Shown here piece by piece: positions 34,018 to 45,600 of a stretch of DNA of 64,000 nt (positions within the stretch are counted from its first letter, which is position 1; each line of letters begins with the position of its first letter). Location of the stretch: positions 248,001-312,000 of the forward strand of contig JAACJM010000074.1 of the NCBI GenBank assembly GCA_013368315.1, given 5' to 3'. The notes under the pieces were generated by a model, which saw only the letters and a program-made list of their open reading frames with translations, had not been told where the DNA came from and ran no database searches. A program made the translations under genes and the position numbers. The stretch is from Tetrapyrgos nigripes (Eukaryota; Basidiomycota; Agaricomycetes; Agaricales; Campanellaceae).

Positions 34018-36959
34018 ATGCTCTCTGGGATCCCTCTCCTCTATCTCTGCGTCTCAACTGCGTTGTTCGTCACGCAAATAGCCCTTCATAGTCGTACTCT
34101 TCAACTAAATCACTTAGTGGCCAATTTCCTCAACGACATCCTCTGGACGAATAATGTCACTTCGTTTGCTTTACCAGTTATTCGAAGCGGATCTCTTGCG
34201 CTATGTCTGAACCAGCCGCAAGGTGGTAATATAGACAACTGCGAGACGTTGGAGCCGACGTTTGGGAGGACTACGATTCCCTTCATTTCGAGTAAGTTTG
34301 CCATGCCAGTTCACTCTTTTGGTTTTTACGGTGTAGGTTATATCTTGCATGATCTGATGGTTGTCTTGATGTCTTTATAGGTACTGGGACTTTTTCATCG
34401 ACTGGTTCGACATCTTTTTCAGTATTTATGACCACACCGTCGTCTAGTACTAGTAGTAGTACTCCACTAACCTCAAGTACTTCAAGTTCGGAAACGCCAC
34501 CTACAACCGCAGTCCAGACCACCGCATCAGATTCGAGCAGTATTACCAGCACTAGCACTACGACTGAACAACCACCACCCACTAGTACGCCGGAAACCAC
34601 TGCATCTTCTTCTACCACAACTAGTAGTACAAGTGAACAACCTCCCACTACGGAAGAATCAACGTCCTCTACTACCAGTGTAATAATCACAAGCACAACC
34701 CCTCCTCAGGACACCAGTACTACGAGTAGTAGTACCACAATCACAGTGGAATCAACGACTCCGCCTCCCCCTGAGACAACGATACAAGTGACTAGTACCT
34801 CTGCTGCTGTAACAACATCCGATAGTGGGACAGATACAGGATCTGGATCCGACGGAGATGGCAGCGGTGGCTTTGGTGGAGGTGGTGGAGGTGGTGGCGG
34901 TAGAGGAGGAAATGGAGGACGCTTTGACGGTAGCGGAAGGGGTGGTGGAGGTGGTGGTGGTGGTGGTGAGTTCGGTGGAGGAGGAGGCGGTGGTGGGTTT
35001 GACAGTGGTGGTGGTGGAGGTGGTGGTGGGTTTGGCAGTGGTGGTGGTGGTGGTGGTGGTGGTGGGTTTGGCGGTGGAGGTGGCGGAGGAGGGGTAAGTT
35101 CACTCGTAAATTTATGAAAATTACAACCTCATAATAATGGCATGTCCAGGGATTCGGTGGAGGCGGTGGATTCATAGCAGTCTTCAACTCAGATCTCGAC
35201 CCTTCCTCTTTGGATCCTACTTGCTCATCCGCTTTGCGATGGCCTCAGTATACGTGCGTGTTTCGACGTTCCATCTTATGAATAGGATTTTTGATCATTG
35301 CTTCTGAATACAGTATCAACAATACGCTACAAGAAGACATCGTACTGCTCATTGCGCACTTTTACATCCTGGCCGTGATCATCCTAGCGATCGCTAGAAA
35401 ATCTATATCCCTAGCTCTCACATGCCTAGTACTCCAATTCCTCACAACTGTCTGGATGCTATTTCGGGTCATAGACGCAGACCATCTTCAATCGGACTTT
35501 CATAATGTCATCGAGGTCCAGATATGCGGAGGACAGTCTATACTTCCAGGATATTGGACAGAGCGAAGTAGACTGGAAATACCTACGTTGGTTATGGATG
35601 CTATCGGACTCGTGGGCTCTGCTATAATCTCGTATGTTTGGATTAGCGTACGTGATATTCTTACTTCCGATGACGCGGAATAGCCCCTAATCACGTCACA
35701 CTTATTAGTCCCGGGGAATGACGGACTCACGCTACGCTCTCAGACAAACACCAGCGTACCAGTTTTGGCTTGCACTGATGGTTATCATGCAGCTTTCAAC
35801 GTTTTTGATCGCTATACCGGTCAGCTTGTGGATAAATGATCTCTTTAATGGAATTTCAGCCCATTTCGCGAGTCATCCACGGTTGTATAGAGCTCTTGCC
35901 TTTTTGGAGGACTTGGTACGCGATCGACCATGTTATCTTTTCCTTTGATGCATAGCTGATATTCCTTCAGATCCTCATTCCCTGGATGCTCCTCGTGAGT
36001 GTTGATGTTATTACTGCGGGTTCTACGTATACTGAAGAACTAATTAGACCTGGAAGTCTATGGGGTCGAAGCGAAGTAAACCTGCTGCAATATTCTCTTC
36101 CATCCTTTCGGCGCTATACATGATCGCCCTCAGCCTCATCTATATAGCAGAATCCTACCAGCTGATGTTTTTGACATGGCCTTTCTTCGCTACAAGCGCA
36201 ATCGGCGCGCAGGTACTGACCATGGCTATGTTAATCTTGACCCTAGTCTATAGAATCAGATCCAGCGCTGATATTCGTGAGTGCATTTCTGCCTACAACG
36301 CCTTGATGAGAAGTTGAAAAGGCTTCTAACTGTATTCAGATCCATTCTACGAGATTGGATCAGAGCAAGATCCCAACCGCGGTATTATTCGTCAAAATGT
36401 CGAGTTTGTCCGGTCAATGGTGGTCCGGAGGAAGACTACTCCGGATAACCATATTCGGCGCGCTGCTCCCAGGAATTCCACTGCGTCCACGAGTTCTTCT
36501 TTTAGCAGCAGCTCCAGTGAAGTACGTACAGAAGAATCAGGGGACACAATCATCTTCAACGCCAGCAGGTTCGTCATACCGTCCCCAACTGCGGCAGGCG
36601 ATATGTACAGGCAACAATCCAGAGAAAACTCTCCAGTAGATCCTATGAAAATACCTGGCTACCCTGGTAGCAGTCTTGTGGATTCCATCGATAGCAGAAG
36701 CGGTACCAAAACAGTAGTAGAGGCACCCAGCGAAAGACGGATTACCACTCACAATGATGTACAGCCTACCGTTCGTCCCCTTCCCCAACCGGGTTTTGGT
36801 TCAGGTCTGCAGATCGTTCGTACAAACGATAGCTTGGGGAGTGGAAGGCTTACCGTTGATACGCTGCCCCTTTACCAATCCCGAGAATCCAGCTTTGATG
36901 GCACGTCTCGGCCACCTGAAATCATGGTAACCTCACCTAGTGAGCTTTCGCTTGCGTAG
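34018..36959 (+). CDS. Mosaic membrane protein: Ser/Thr-rich and Gly-rich ectodomain plus multiple TM segments
   Basis: I do not recognise a named family. The chosen start (34018) gives MLSGIPLLYLCVSTALFVTQ, a signal or first membrane helix. A short Cys-containing region (SLALCLNQPQ, NCETLEPTFGR) comes next. Then there are about 130 residues almost wholly of Ser, Thr and Pro (34385-34830), a likely O-mannosylated stalk, then about 80 residues of near-pure Gly with a few Phe/Asp/Ser (34858-35095), interrupted by an intron. The second half has several hydrophobic helices: LLIAHFYILAVIILAIA, LALTCLVLQFLTTVWMLF, FWLALMVIMQLSTFLIAIPV, SILSALYMIALSLIYIA and GAQVLTMAMLILTLVY. A Ser-rich cytosolic tail ends at 36959. 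The architecture suggests a cell-wall-spanning plasma-membrane sensor or anchor (inference). Element B lies only about 70 bp past the stop. Confidence 0.7.
34858..35095 (+). repeat. GGT/GGA minisatellite coding for polyglycine
   Basis: A GGN-codon tract (ggtggtggaggtggt types) codes for about 80 mostly Gly residues, punctuated by FGGG, FDSGG and FGSGG units. The near-repeat units imply slippage, so length is likely to vary between strains. An antisense frame here reads as a His-rich protein only because GGT is read as ACC/CAC on the other strand. Confidence 0.85.
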
Positions 36960-37865
36960 CGAGGAAGCCAGGATAATTGCTTTCAGGTTTTGGTTAAATG
37001 GACTCGACCTGTGAACAATGTTTCAGTACTAATCATCAAAACTACAAGTGGACTTTTCCGGTCTTCTGAGAACTTTTCATCACTTTTCGTACCTTTTTAA
37101 GGAGAGGACTTTTTCTGGACTTTTTTTGGAGTACTTTTTTGGACTTTTACTTACCGAAGTACTTTTTTACGGCCGTTTACTTACCGAGGACTTTTTAGAC
37201 GTGCCAAGTCTCTGCAGGTTTAGTATAGAGTACAGTATGTACATGCATATGCAATAAACGTGAGTGCGTAGAACAAGGAATTACTACTAGTAGAAATGAA
37301 AGGCAGGTAAGTAAGGAACATGTGGATGAGTCTCTACACGAAGGGAGACTTGAAGAACAAGCAAGAAGGAGATGAATGGATAGCCCACGTATTTGAGGAG
37401 AATGGTGCAAGGGGAAGGATAGTGTAACTTGAAAAAAGGGCAAGAGAGAGAAACGACGACGCGACACGCGTCTTGGAGGTAAGTAGGGAAATGAGGCATT
37501 GGCAATACGTGTTACTAGTAATGTAAATTACGTTTTACAGGGCTGAGCAAGTACATTTGAGAACATGAGGCTGGTCATAGAGGCGGGATCGGAAAGGAAG
37601 CGGGAGAGGGCTTGAAGGACAACGACGACATGGGGGATGGCCCAGAGTTCGTTGTTACTGTCGTCACCCTGGCGAAAATTTTGTGCGGCCGCCCTGGGGA
37701 AGTTTGATTGCGATTACATGCTGTTCGTTTTCTTCCTTCGCGACCACTTCCTTCGTCTCTCGAAATTCTTCTTACTGTCTCACTAGCGTTTCCGTTTGCC
37801 TCTGCCAGTCCCCCAATGTCCCTCAATGTCTAAGGTATGTCTATCTCCGTCTTCTGGGCTACTGA

Positions 37866-38998
37866 CTATGCTGTTCCATCGGTTAAATAATTCCGCGCCC
37901 AAAAACTTTTGTAAGCCGCGCCCAAATACATACTCGCAAAGCTGCACATGAAATGTTTTGTGCGCAGAAAACATTACTTCTTGCGCGCACTGAGAAATCT
38001 ATGTGCGCATTCTTGTTTGCGTCTCACATTTACCATGTCCCCAACTGTGCTTTGCCCGATATGGCCTCAGGCGAGAAGTCGTAGGCCAGCCCACTTTTTG
38101 TCAATCTTGGGCTTCCGACGACGGTGACTTTACTGTTTTAGCCCTATCGTTGTGGAGGAGATCCTTTGACTGACTACTGTCCAAGTGTGCAGACGACAAC
38201 GATGTATCGTTAACTGTAGTAGTCCGTACGCTTATGCTACTTCAAATTCAGATGGAGAGACAAGTATAGTGTTGTTAGTAGTTTGGCTACGGTCCGCTCC
38301 GGCTTGGCTCTTGCAAAAAGCCGAAAAAACCGACTCGACTCCGACTCGAGTCATTTGGAGTCGGTGTAAAATCACTTATAGCTGGGAGGTTGGGAGAAGG
38401 AGTACGGTATATGGTGTCCAGGGTAAATTGAGCTCTGGACACGCACGGCAGAGTGATTAGATAGGGTATTTACCTGTGAGCGAGTAGATATACCATTTCC
38501 GCTGAATTTGGGGTTCAATTTGCCATGGGAATATCCCAAATTTAGACACGCGTCTCTCTCAGTCACAAAAGTCCTTTAGACATGCGTCAAAGGCTTAGGT
38601 AGTCTCAGCTCATGAGAGATTATATTAGGTGTAATAAACCTAACCTAACCTAACCTCTCTTACTTCAGAGACTGTCATTAGCTTCTTTGATCTGATAATT
38701 TTCTGCTCATTTATGTCAACTCTGACCAACTCTGAGCAACTCTGAGCATCAGCTAGCCGGAGTCAAGCCGCACCACTTACAACACTAAGTATGTACTACG
38801 AGTTAGAACAATGATGGTACATGGACGAGCTTGCCAGACAAGAAAATGTGCAACACAAGCAGAGCATTGTTGAGACCATAATGTTTCGGCACATGTACGC
38901 ATGTGGAACAAGTTTTTGCGCATGTGCACATGAAATATTTGCGCGCGGCTCACAAAAGTTTTTGGGCGCGGAATTATTTAACCGATGGAACAGCATAG
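37866..38998. mobile_element. 1.1 kb element with about 55-bp near-perfect TIRs
   Basis: The left end ctatgctgttccatcggtta continues through taattccgcgcccaaaaact to about 37925. It is matched almost base for base by the reverse complement at 38940-38998 (mismatches such as gtaagc/gtgagc). The interior has no open frame of note, so the element is non-autonomous. I found no matching target duplication around it. Its tip TATGCTG is shared with the adjacent element D. Confidence 0.75.
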
Positions 38999-39070
38999 GT
39001 CCGATTTGTCGTGACCCTTTCTCCACCAAATTTCATATTTCTCTAATTTTTCCGCTCTAGACCCTCTTTC

Positions 39071-41417
39071 TATGCTGGTCAAAGTGCACTTTTATTCAAC
39101 CCGTAGAAATTCACAATTGACCCGTAGAAATTCAAAGGTTGACACCCGGATTATTTCATTCAAAGTCGACACCCGTATTTTATTCAAAGGTTGATACCCG
39201 TATTTATTCAAAGTCGACATGTATATAGCTAGCTTAATCTAGTAAGGTAAGCCAAATTTAGTAGTTCTCACCGCGCACTCAACCACTTCTATACACGCTT
39301 CTACCAGTCATGTGACCATAGGAAGTCACGAGTCACGTTGCAGCGTTGTTCGTTTACTGATACTCTCATCTTCAACCATGCCTGAACAGCGAGAAGGCAC
39401 TTGTATGGCACTACAAATCCGATCCGCCATTCAGGATAAAAATCTTGGACCTATTCTTGGTATCCATGCAGACCCAACTGCCTCTGAGCGCAAGAAAGCT
39501 TCCGGCGGCTCCTGTTCTGCTGTCAAGCTTGGTCTGGTAACGCGATTGGGTCCACATTGTCGCTACAAACGTGGAACCAATGGTGCACAGACCCCTTTGT
39601 GGCCCAAGGTGTTCCGTGTTATGCGTAGAAACCCTGTTCCACCGCCTATCTCTACACTCTCACTGCGAGGCCCAGAGGCAATCAGTGCAACTGCACGTGG
39701 TCTAGACATGGAGTTGGGACCTTTAAATCTCTATGTATGTGTTTTCCTTCTGCTTTACTTCCATACTAATGTATGATTACCAAATAGTTGGCATTTCTTA
39801 CACATACCAACGTACAGCTTTATACCCGGAAGCAATTCTTGCAATCTATTGCGAAGCTCCCAGTCAAGGTGAGTTATCATATAATTGAACACTGCTGGTC
39901 AACTCCAAAACAATCTAATTCTATCATTAGGTCCGCCGATTCAGTATCAGGCTTGCATTTGAATTCCAGGACTACTTCTTGGCTTTTGTCACGCTTGACA
40001 ATGTATTTCAGGTATGTTGCTAAATTTCACATTCCTTTGCTAGCATATTCACTTGCAGCAGCCTAACTGGTATTTACCAAGTGGCCCTATTCCTTTTGAG
40101 CTCTCCATCCCAGATCCAGTCCATACGTGGCTCACTTTTCTCGACCAAGTTACTCAAGCCATAATGGCACGAGTGAACTCTCCATTTTACTGTTGATATG
40201 CTCATCAAACTATTGCATGCGTCACGCTGGTTCATTATGCCTGATTGCTCACAATGGGCTATTGACCAGCTCAAAGAGGCAGATCCACTGATCTCTCCCC
40301 TTGACAAAGTTGCTCTCAGTACTACCATGCCAGTTCTTGATGAAGATTGGCTTGTTCCTGCCTTACAGGCTTTGATTCGTGCAGGTCCAGAACAAATCTG
40401 TGGCGATGATATGTCCAGGTTAGGAGGCAGAATAGTTGGGATCATTGGTGCTGCACATACCAGGATACTTCGTGAGCGTGCTAGGATTGCTCAGTCTATC
40501 CCCCAGTAGCTCACAGTCTTGACTGCTCTGCTGGGCAGCATGAACGGCTTTGTGTGCCTTATTGGACAGAGTTATGGTGGAGTGTGATAGGCAGGAGATT
40601 GATTGATCCTGACGACCCCATTCCTCTCCACGAGATCCCTGATCTAGCAGAGCAAACACCATCCAGTGAACTTCGTCCTTCCTGCAAGTCTGCATATCTC
40701 CAGGCCTGGCGGGATGGTGGGGCCTTGAATGTTGAGGATCAGATCGTCACTTCTGCCACAGTATCCATTGTTGAGTTCATTCATTCTCTCCATATGTGTC
40801 CAGAGGAGTTTTCACCTACTACCACTTTTACCTAGATCCACATTTCCTTCCATTGCACACTCTTCACACTCCTTTATACATACAAACCACTAATTAATAC
40901 TTCACTCGTTTTTGTGTTCATATGTTTTCTTTCTCTAATAACATATGTTGCACTCTATATGGTGTGTTACTGATAATGAGTTCTGGTATCATTGATTCTG
41001 ATATGGCATGGATTTGATGACTTGGAGGCCTCATCGGCAGATCCACTTGAAGCACTAGATATCAAGTCTATTATAGCATCTCTTCAGGGAATTATTTTTT
41101 GCACAATCTCTACATATTAGGCTTAAGTATAGACCTAAAAGCTAACGAATTTACTGACAGTAACATCCTTTCCAGAAGCTATAAATGTCTGGAGATCATG
41201 GAATGAGACGCATCTGACAAGAATGACATCATAGCCGAGACCACGTCAGCAGAACACGTCAGCAAATTAGATGAAATCAAATGAATACGGGTCTCGATCT
41301 TTAATAAATACCGGGTGTCCACTCTGAATTTCTACGGGTGTCGTACCTATGAGTTTCTACGGGTGTCGATTATGAATTTCTACGGGTGCATAATAAAAGT
41401 GCACTTTGGACAGCATA
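39071..41417. mobile_element. 2.3 kb TIR element (D) carrying a BTB-like gene, 6-bp TSD
   Basis: The ends are inverted: tatgctggtcaaagtgcact on the left and tatgctgtccaaagtgcact on the right (reverse strand). The exact direct repeat tctttc flanks both sides (39065-39070, 41418-41423). Both subterminal regions hold several copies of a CCCGTAGAAATTCA / GACACCCGTA motif in opposite orientation (39100-39220 and 41285-41395). A BTB-like gene fills most of the interior. No transposase is recognisable, so it is mobilised from elsewhere or uses an unknown one. Confidence 0.75.
39378..40835 (+). CDS. BTB-family-like protein inside TIR element D (frame-broken)
   Basis: The start at 39378 gives MPEQREGTCMALQIRSAIQD, followed by a Cys-containing stretch (KASGGSCSAVKLG, LGPHCRYKRGTNGAQTP) and short introns up to about 40075. 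The C-terminal half resembles the region after the BTB fold in the large Agaricomycete BTB family: SVDMLIKLLHASRWFIMPDC, QWAIDQLKEADPLISPLDKV and WLVPALQALIRAGPEQI. After a frame change at the C5 run (40500-40504) it continues DCSAGQHERLCVPYWTELWW and IPDLAEQTPSSELRPSCKSA, ending at 40835. A second frame change lies near 40190. I cannot identify the N-terminal half. The gene is either transposon cargo or decayed; the function is unknown (BTB proteins often link targets to cullin ligases). Confidence 0.5.
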
Positions 41418-42684
41418 TCTTTCGTCATTTCCGATCTTCCTGATCTTTTCGTCATTGTTAAAAAATTCTTAGATAGCATGGTTTACTTTCTTCCTTCGTA
41501 CATATTTGCCATCGTACCGAAAGACTCGTCTTTACCCTTCTTTCCTTTGCCTCAATCTCTTTCCTCGAGTCTTTCGGTATGTATCTTACCTCTTATATTC
41601 TCTTTCCTTTTGTCTTAATCCTTTCTTGTGGCTATAGATAGATCCCTCCATATTTTTCGCGTAACCCACCCTCCTCATCCCTACTCTTTGTATTTTTCTT
41701 GTCGTAGTTACACACTTACACTGCATGTATGTAGGCACTACTCGTCTCCAAAAATTTGTTTTTCAGGGGTGTCGCTGTTTCAGGGCACCCCGTGTCGGCC
41801 TAATCATCATTTTCATTTCTATGACTACATCTCAACGCGAAAAGCAAGATGATTAGGCCTTGATTATGGGAGTATTGGGGAAGGTTCTGGAGTAGCGCTC
41901 GCAATTTGAAGGGGTAGTCGTGAACTGGTCGTTGCTTCAGGACTCCGGGTACGTTTACTACATTCTCTTCGAAACTCAGCTTGATCTAATTACACCGCAC
42001 AGAATATTTCATCACCCGGGTGGTATCCATTGAAGACATTCTTTCCCCCCCCCTGTACGTGTATGCCTTAAGTGCTAGCTCAATGCTGATTTTCTTTCTA
42101 CAGACATGTGCGCGCACTAGGTTGATTACGTCGCCTTCAAGAGTGCTCATCCGGAAAGGTGTAGAATTTGTACGTATCCTAATAGTATCATCCTTTCTGT
42201 GTATGTACCGCGAAATACATGTGCTTTCGGGCTACTTTTGTCGGATTTTTTGAGGTACGAGAAACGGGTTTTCACTGTCTTACTGATATTTTTCACAATG
42301 TCTTTTTTGTACTTTTTGCGGACTTTTCTGAAGTCGGTTTGACTTCTATAAGCGATTGGACCTACATTTTGAAAGTGGTTGGGGTAGTCGCAAAAGTACG
42401 TAAAAAGTCAAAAAAAGTTCAAAAAAGTCGACTTGTATTTTTACTGATTAGTAGATTTCCAAACTTGTATGTAGATATTGCTTTGAAAGGACGTTTCTTG
42501 CATTTTGGGAGTGTAAAAAGTCTGAAAGTGCTCGTAGCACAGTATTATTGCAGGTAATATCAAGATACATAAGATATAATGATACATATACAGAAGTTTG
42601 GCTGGTGTGTCCGTGAATAAGTTAAGATGTACGACTATTGATCCACTATTACAGAATTACTTTAAGAGAGCTTGTCAAATACAT

Positions 42685-45600
42685 TCACTGCAGCTTTTCC
42701 AAATAAATACACGCATCCGCGATAGCACGTTCTGTCCGTCCAATATTTTGGTTCTTGAAGGGTTCGAAATGATTTCCAGGAATGTCTATGATTTTGACCG
42801 GTAATCTCGCAACTTTCTCCCATCCAACTACCGCTTGCCTTGAATCGCCGCGATCAGCAAGCCATGCAGGTACGGTGCTAGGATCAACTCGCTCTGAAGT
42901 GAAGCCTTCTGAGGATCGAAGGACAACCAGCGGAGGGCAAGTTCCGTTGGTCTGGAAAGGATTGTAGTCTCCCAACAATGCGGAGTTCATCCGGAACTGC
43001 GACTTGATGAACTGCCCAAGATCACTCGACTTCCTCTTGTCCAGCTCAACGACAGCTTCAATGAGAGAATCGGACAAAGGGACATGATTGATTGGGCTGG
43101 GACTGTCGATGAGGACGATGCCTTTAACGACAACACCCCTTTTCTGGAGCTGAAGGGAAGTTTCGTACGCGGCAATTCCACCAAATGACCACCCTGTATA
43201 CAGAAAATTAGTTACCATAAATCAAAGCCAAATGAAGTCAGTGCATACCTCCTAAGAGAACGGATTTGTTGCCGGATTTTGCTATAATGTCGGCGTAGGC
43301 TGAGGCCATCTCCTGAATGCTCGACCACGGTTTTGCACAGGAAAAGCGAGGATTGTGGATGCCACGAAGGTCTCGATCAAGAGAGGAGAGCTTTTCGTAG
43401 TAGTTGACCAAACCGCTGCCATCATGAATCACGAAGAGAGGTGGCCTGTCGGTGAATGACTTCTGAAGCGGGACGGGGATCATGTCCAACTTCAGCGTTT
43501 TCGCAAGGCTTTCCGAGAGCATCGGTCCACTTCCTTCATCCTCGTCAGGCAAAGGAACCTCCAGGAACGACAAGGGAGACAATGAAAAAGGCGTGGATTT
43601 TCCGGTTTTTCCCAGACGACTAGATAAGTCGGTCTGCACGGAACGGATAGTAGGACAAATGGTGAAGAAGTTATTAGGCAGATCCATCTTCCACGCAGCC
43701 TTGAAAGCCTGCAGAGCCTCAATTGACGTAAGCGAATCTAGTCCCAACGTCTCAAGGTCAGCATCATCGTTAATCTCGCAAGCATTCATGTCGAGGACTG
43801 AAGCCATAATCTGCTTCACTTCCAGATCTTCTCCCGAGACTATATCCCCAACTCTAGTCACCTCTTCCGTCCTAGTCATGGACACTTCACTCCTCGCAGT
43901 TGATATATACGCGCCAGGCAATGCCAGTGTGACCACTTGGAGGATGTCGGACACTGTGCGGCAGCTCTGGAAAGCAACAGAGTCGAAGTGCACGTTAGAG
44001 AATGATTGGTTGAGTTTCTCCAGCAGCTCAATGAACATCATCGAGTCAACACCCAGCGAAGACAGATCCGTATCATCCATAATACCTGCTGCATCGATAG
44101 CGCAAGTTTCGGAAAGAAGGGTTAAGATCTGAGAGCGAAGGTCCACTTCAGAATCGACTGGAGCTTGAATGACGGGAACAAGAGGTGCCTGTATTTCGCA
44201 GACTTTGGCTGGAGGAGCCTGGAGGTGTGTTTCCGACTTTCGGACAGCGGAGCGTCCAGTCGCAAGAGCGAGTCCCTTGGTCAGGCTGTTCAAGCGAACG
44301 CGACGGAAATGAATGTCTTTCATGTGAGCGACAACCTCTCGGGATTCACCTAGACGAACAGCGAAAGCCTCTGCGAGTCTCAAACTGCCATCTTCCAAAA
44401 GAGCTATACTGCAGTAGACTTCGTAAGAAGCGTCGTTGGCGATGGAGTTGGGGACTACTTTGACAGAGCCCACTTCGCTGCAGATGAAAGCATCGTTTAT
44501 CCCTCCCTGGAGATTGGAAACAAAGCCAGGCACGTGAAGTAGGGTGTCCATGAAGACAGGATGAACGACGAAATTACCTCCCATGCGATCAGTAGGCAAC
44601 TTCACCGAAGCTGACCCTTCCATACCGTCTACGCCCACCGTTAAAGATTGCATGGTGTGATACTCCTTGGAGTAGTCAACTACACGAGGGAATATGACCT
44701 CGTAAGCCGTACGCCTGGAAAAGACTTCGGGATCCTCTCCATGCCTGGATTCACGAACACCTGCCGCCCGACGAGTGATGACGGGAAGTGATTTCGCCAA
44801 TTTCTTGCTCGTGACGGAGTTGGACTGAACACGATACTCTCCATGTACATGTACCGTCTCCTCGTCATCTGAAGGAGCTCGTGAGCTGACAGTGAAGCTG
44901 CCAGAGTCGTCACTCAGAGTAATCCTCGTGATAACTGAACGAGCAACTTGTGCATCGTACACGAGAGGCTTGGAGAACCTCAAATCGCGAATATTGACAT
45001 GAGAATCTTCACGAGTGATCTGAGCGTGTTGTTCGGCTGCGCGAACACCGGCAAGAACTTGCTCGATGTACACGGACGCTGGGCAAAGCGGGTAGTTTCC
45101 GACAGTGTGACCAGTGATGAATCTGGATAACTTGGAAATCGGCGTCTCGAAGATGGCTATCATACCGTTCTGGGCAGAAGGACGTTGAAGCCATGACTCC
45201 AAGACAGGAGAGTCTACGCTGCGGGGCGGGACCGTCTCGGTGGGCTTGGACAATGCTTGACTCGGTTCCTTGAACGCGACCCAGAACTTGGTCTTTGCGA
45301 AGGGATATGTAGGCAAGCTGACGCATGAGATGCGAGGAATGTGAGAGAAAACGGTTCGCCAGCTCAGGTTGGTATTGCACATGTAGAGCTGGGAGAGGGC
45401 TGCTGTCAGCGTAGACCAGGGATTCTGGTTCCTACGAAGAGAGGTCAAGAAAACGCCGTTTGAAGCAGACACAGGGTTTGACTTCAGCATCGGAAGCAGA
45501 CTGGCATGTGGACCAATCTCAAGCCAAGCGTCCACTTTAGCAAACGAAGGAGAGGAAAGTAAGGAACGGATCCCGCTTTCGAATTGCACCGGCTCAGCAC

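Larger units (their letters stand above)
37029..42451. mobile_element. 5.4 kb TIR transposon (family 1, copy B) hosting nested elements
   Basis: The ends are inverted: left ctaatcatcaaaactacaag and right (reverse strand) ctaatcagtaaaaatacaag, followed by (g/c)gactttt. A TA dinucleotide flanks both sides (37027-37028, 42452-42453). ACTTTT-type motifs crowd both arms (37045-37200 and 42290-42430). It shares tip motif, arm composition and 2-bp target duplication with copy A. Two other TIR elements lie inside (37866-38998 and 39071-41417). The rest holds only short frames, and no transposase is recognised. Confidence 0.7.

Noticed and set aside
34283..34696. 137-codon Val/Leu-rich minus-strand frame
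   Set aside because: It mirrors the Ser/Thr-coding stalk of the plus-strand membrane protein and has no family features.
34792..35187. 131-codon His-rich minus-strand frame
   Set aside because: It is the reverse reading of the GGT/GGA polyglycine tract. The plus strand continues a spliced membrane protein.
38633..38660. Telomere-like (aacct)4
   Set aside because: Only about four units, inside nested transposons, and not the usual TTAGGG-type fungal repeat.
43482..44132. 216-codon plus-strand frame opposite the PKS
   Set aside because: The minus strand here encodes the ACP domains in a long intact frame, so this is a shadow.
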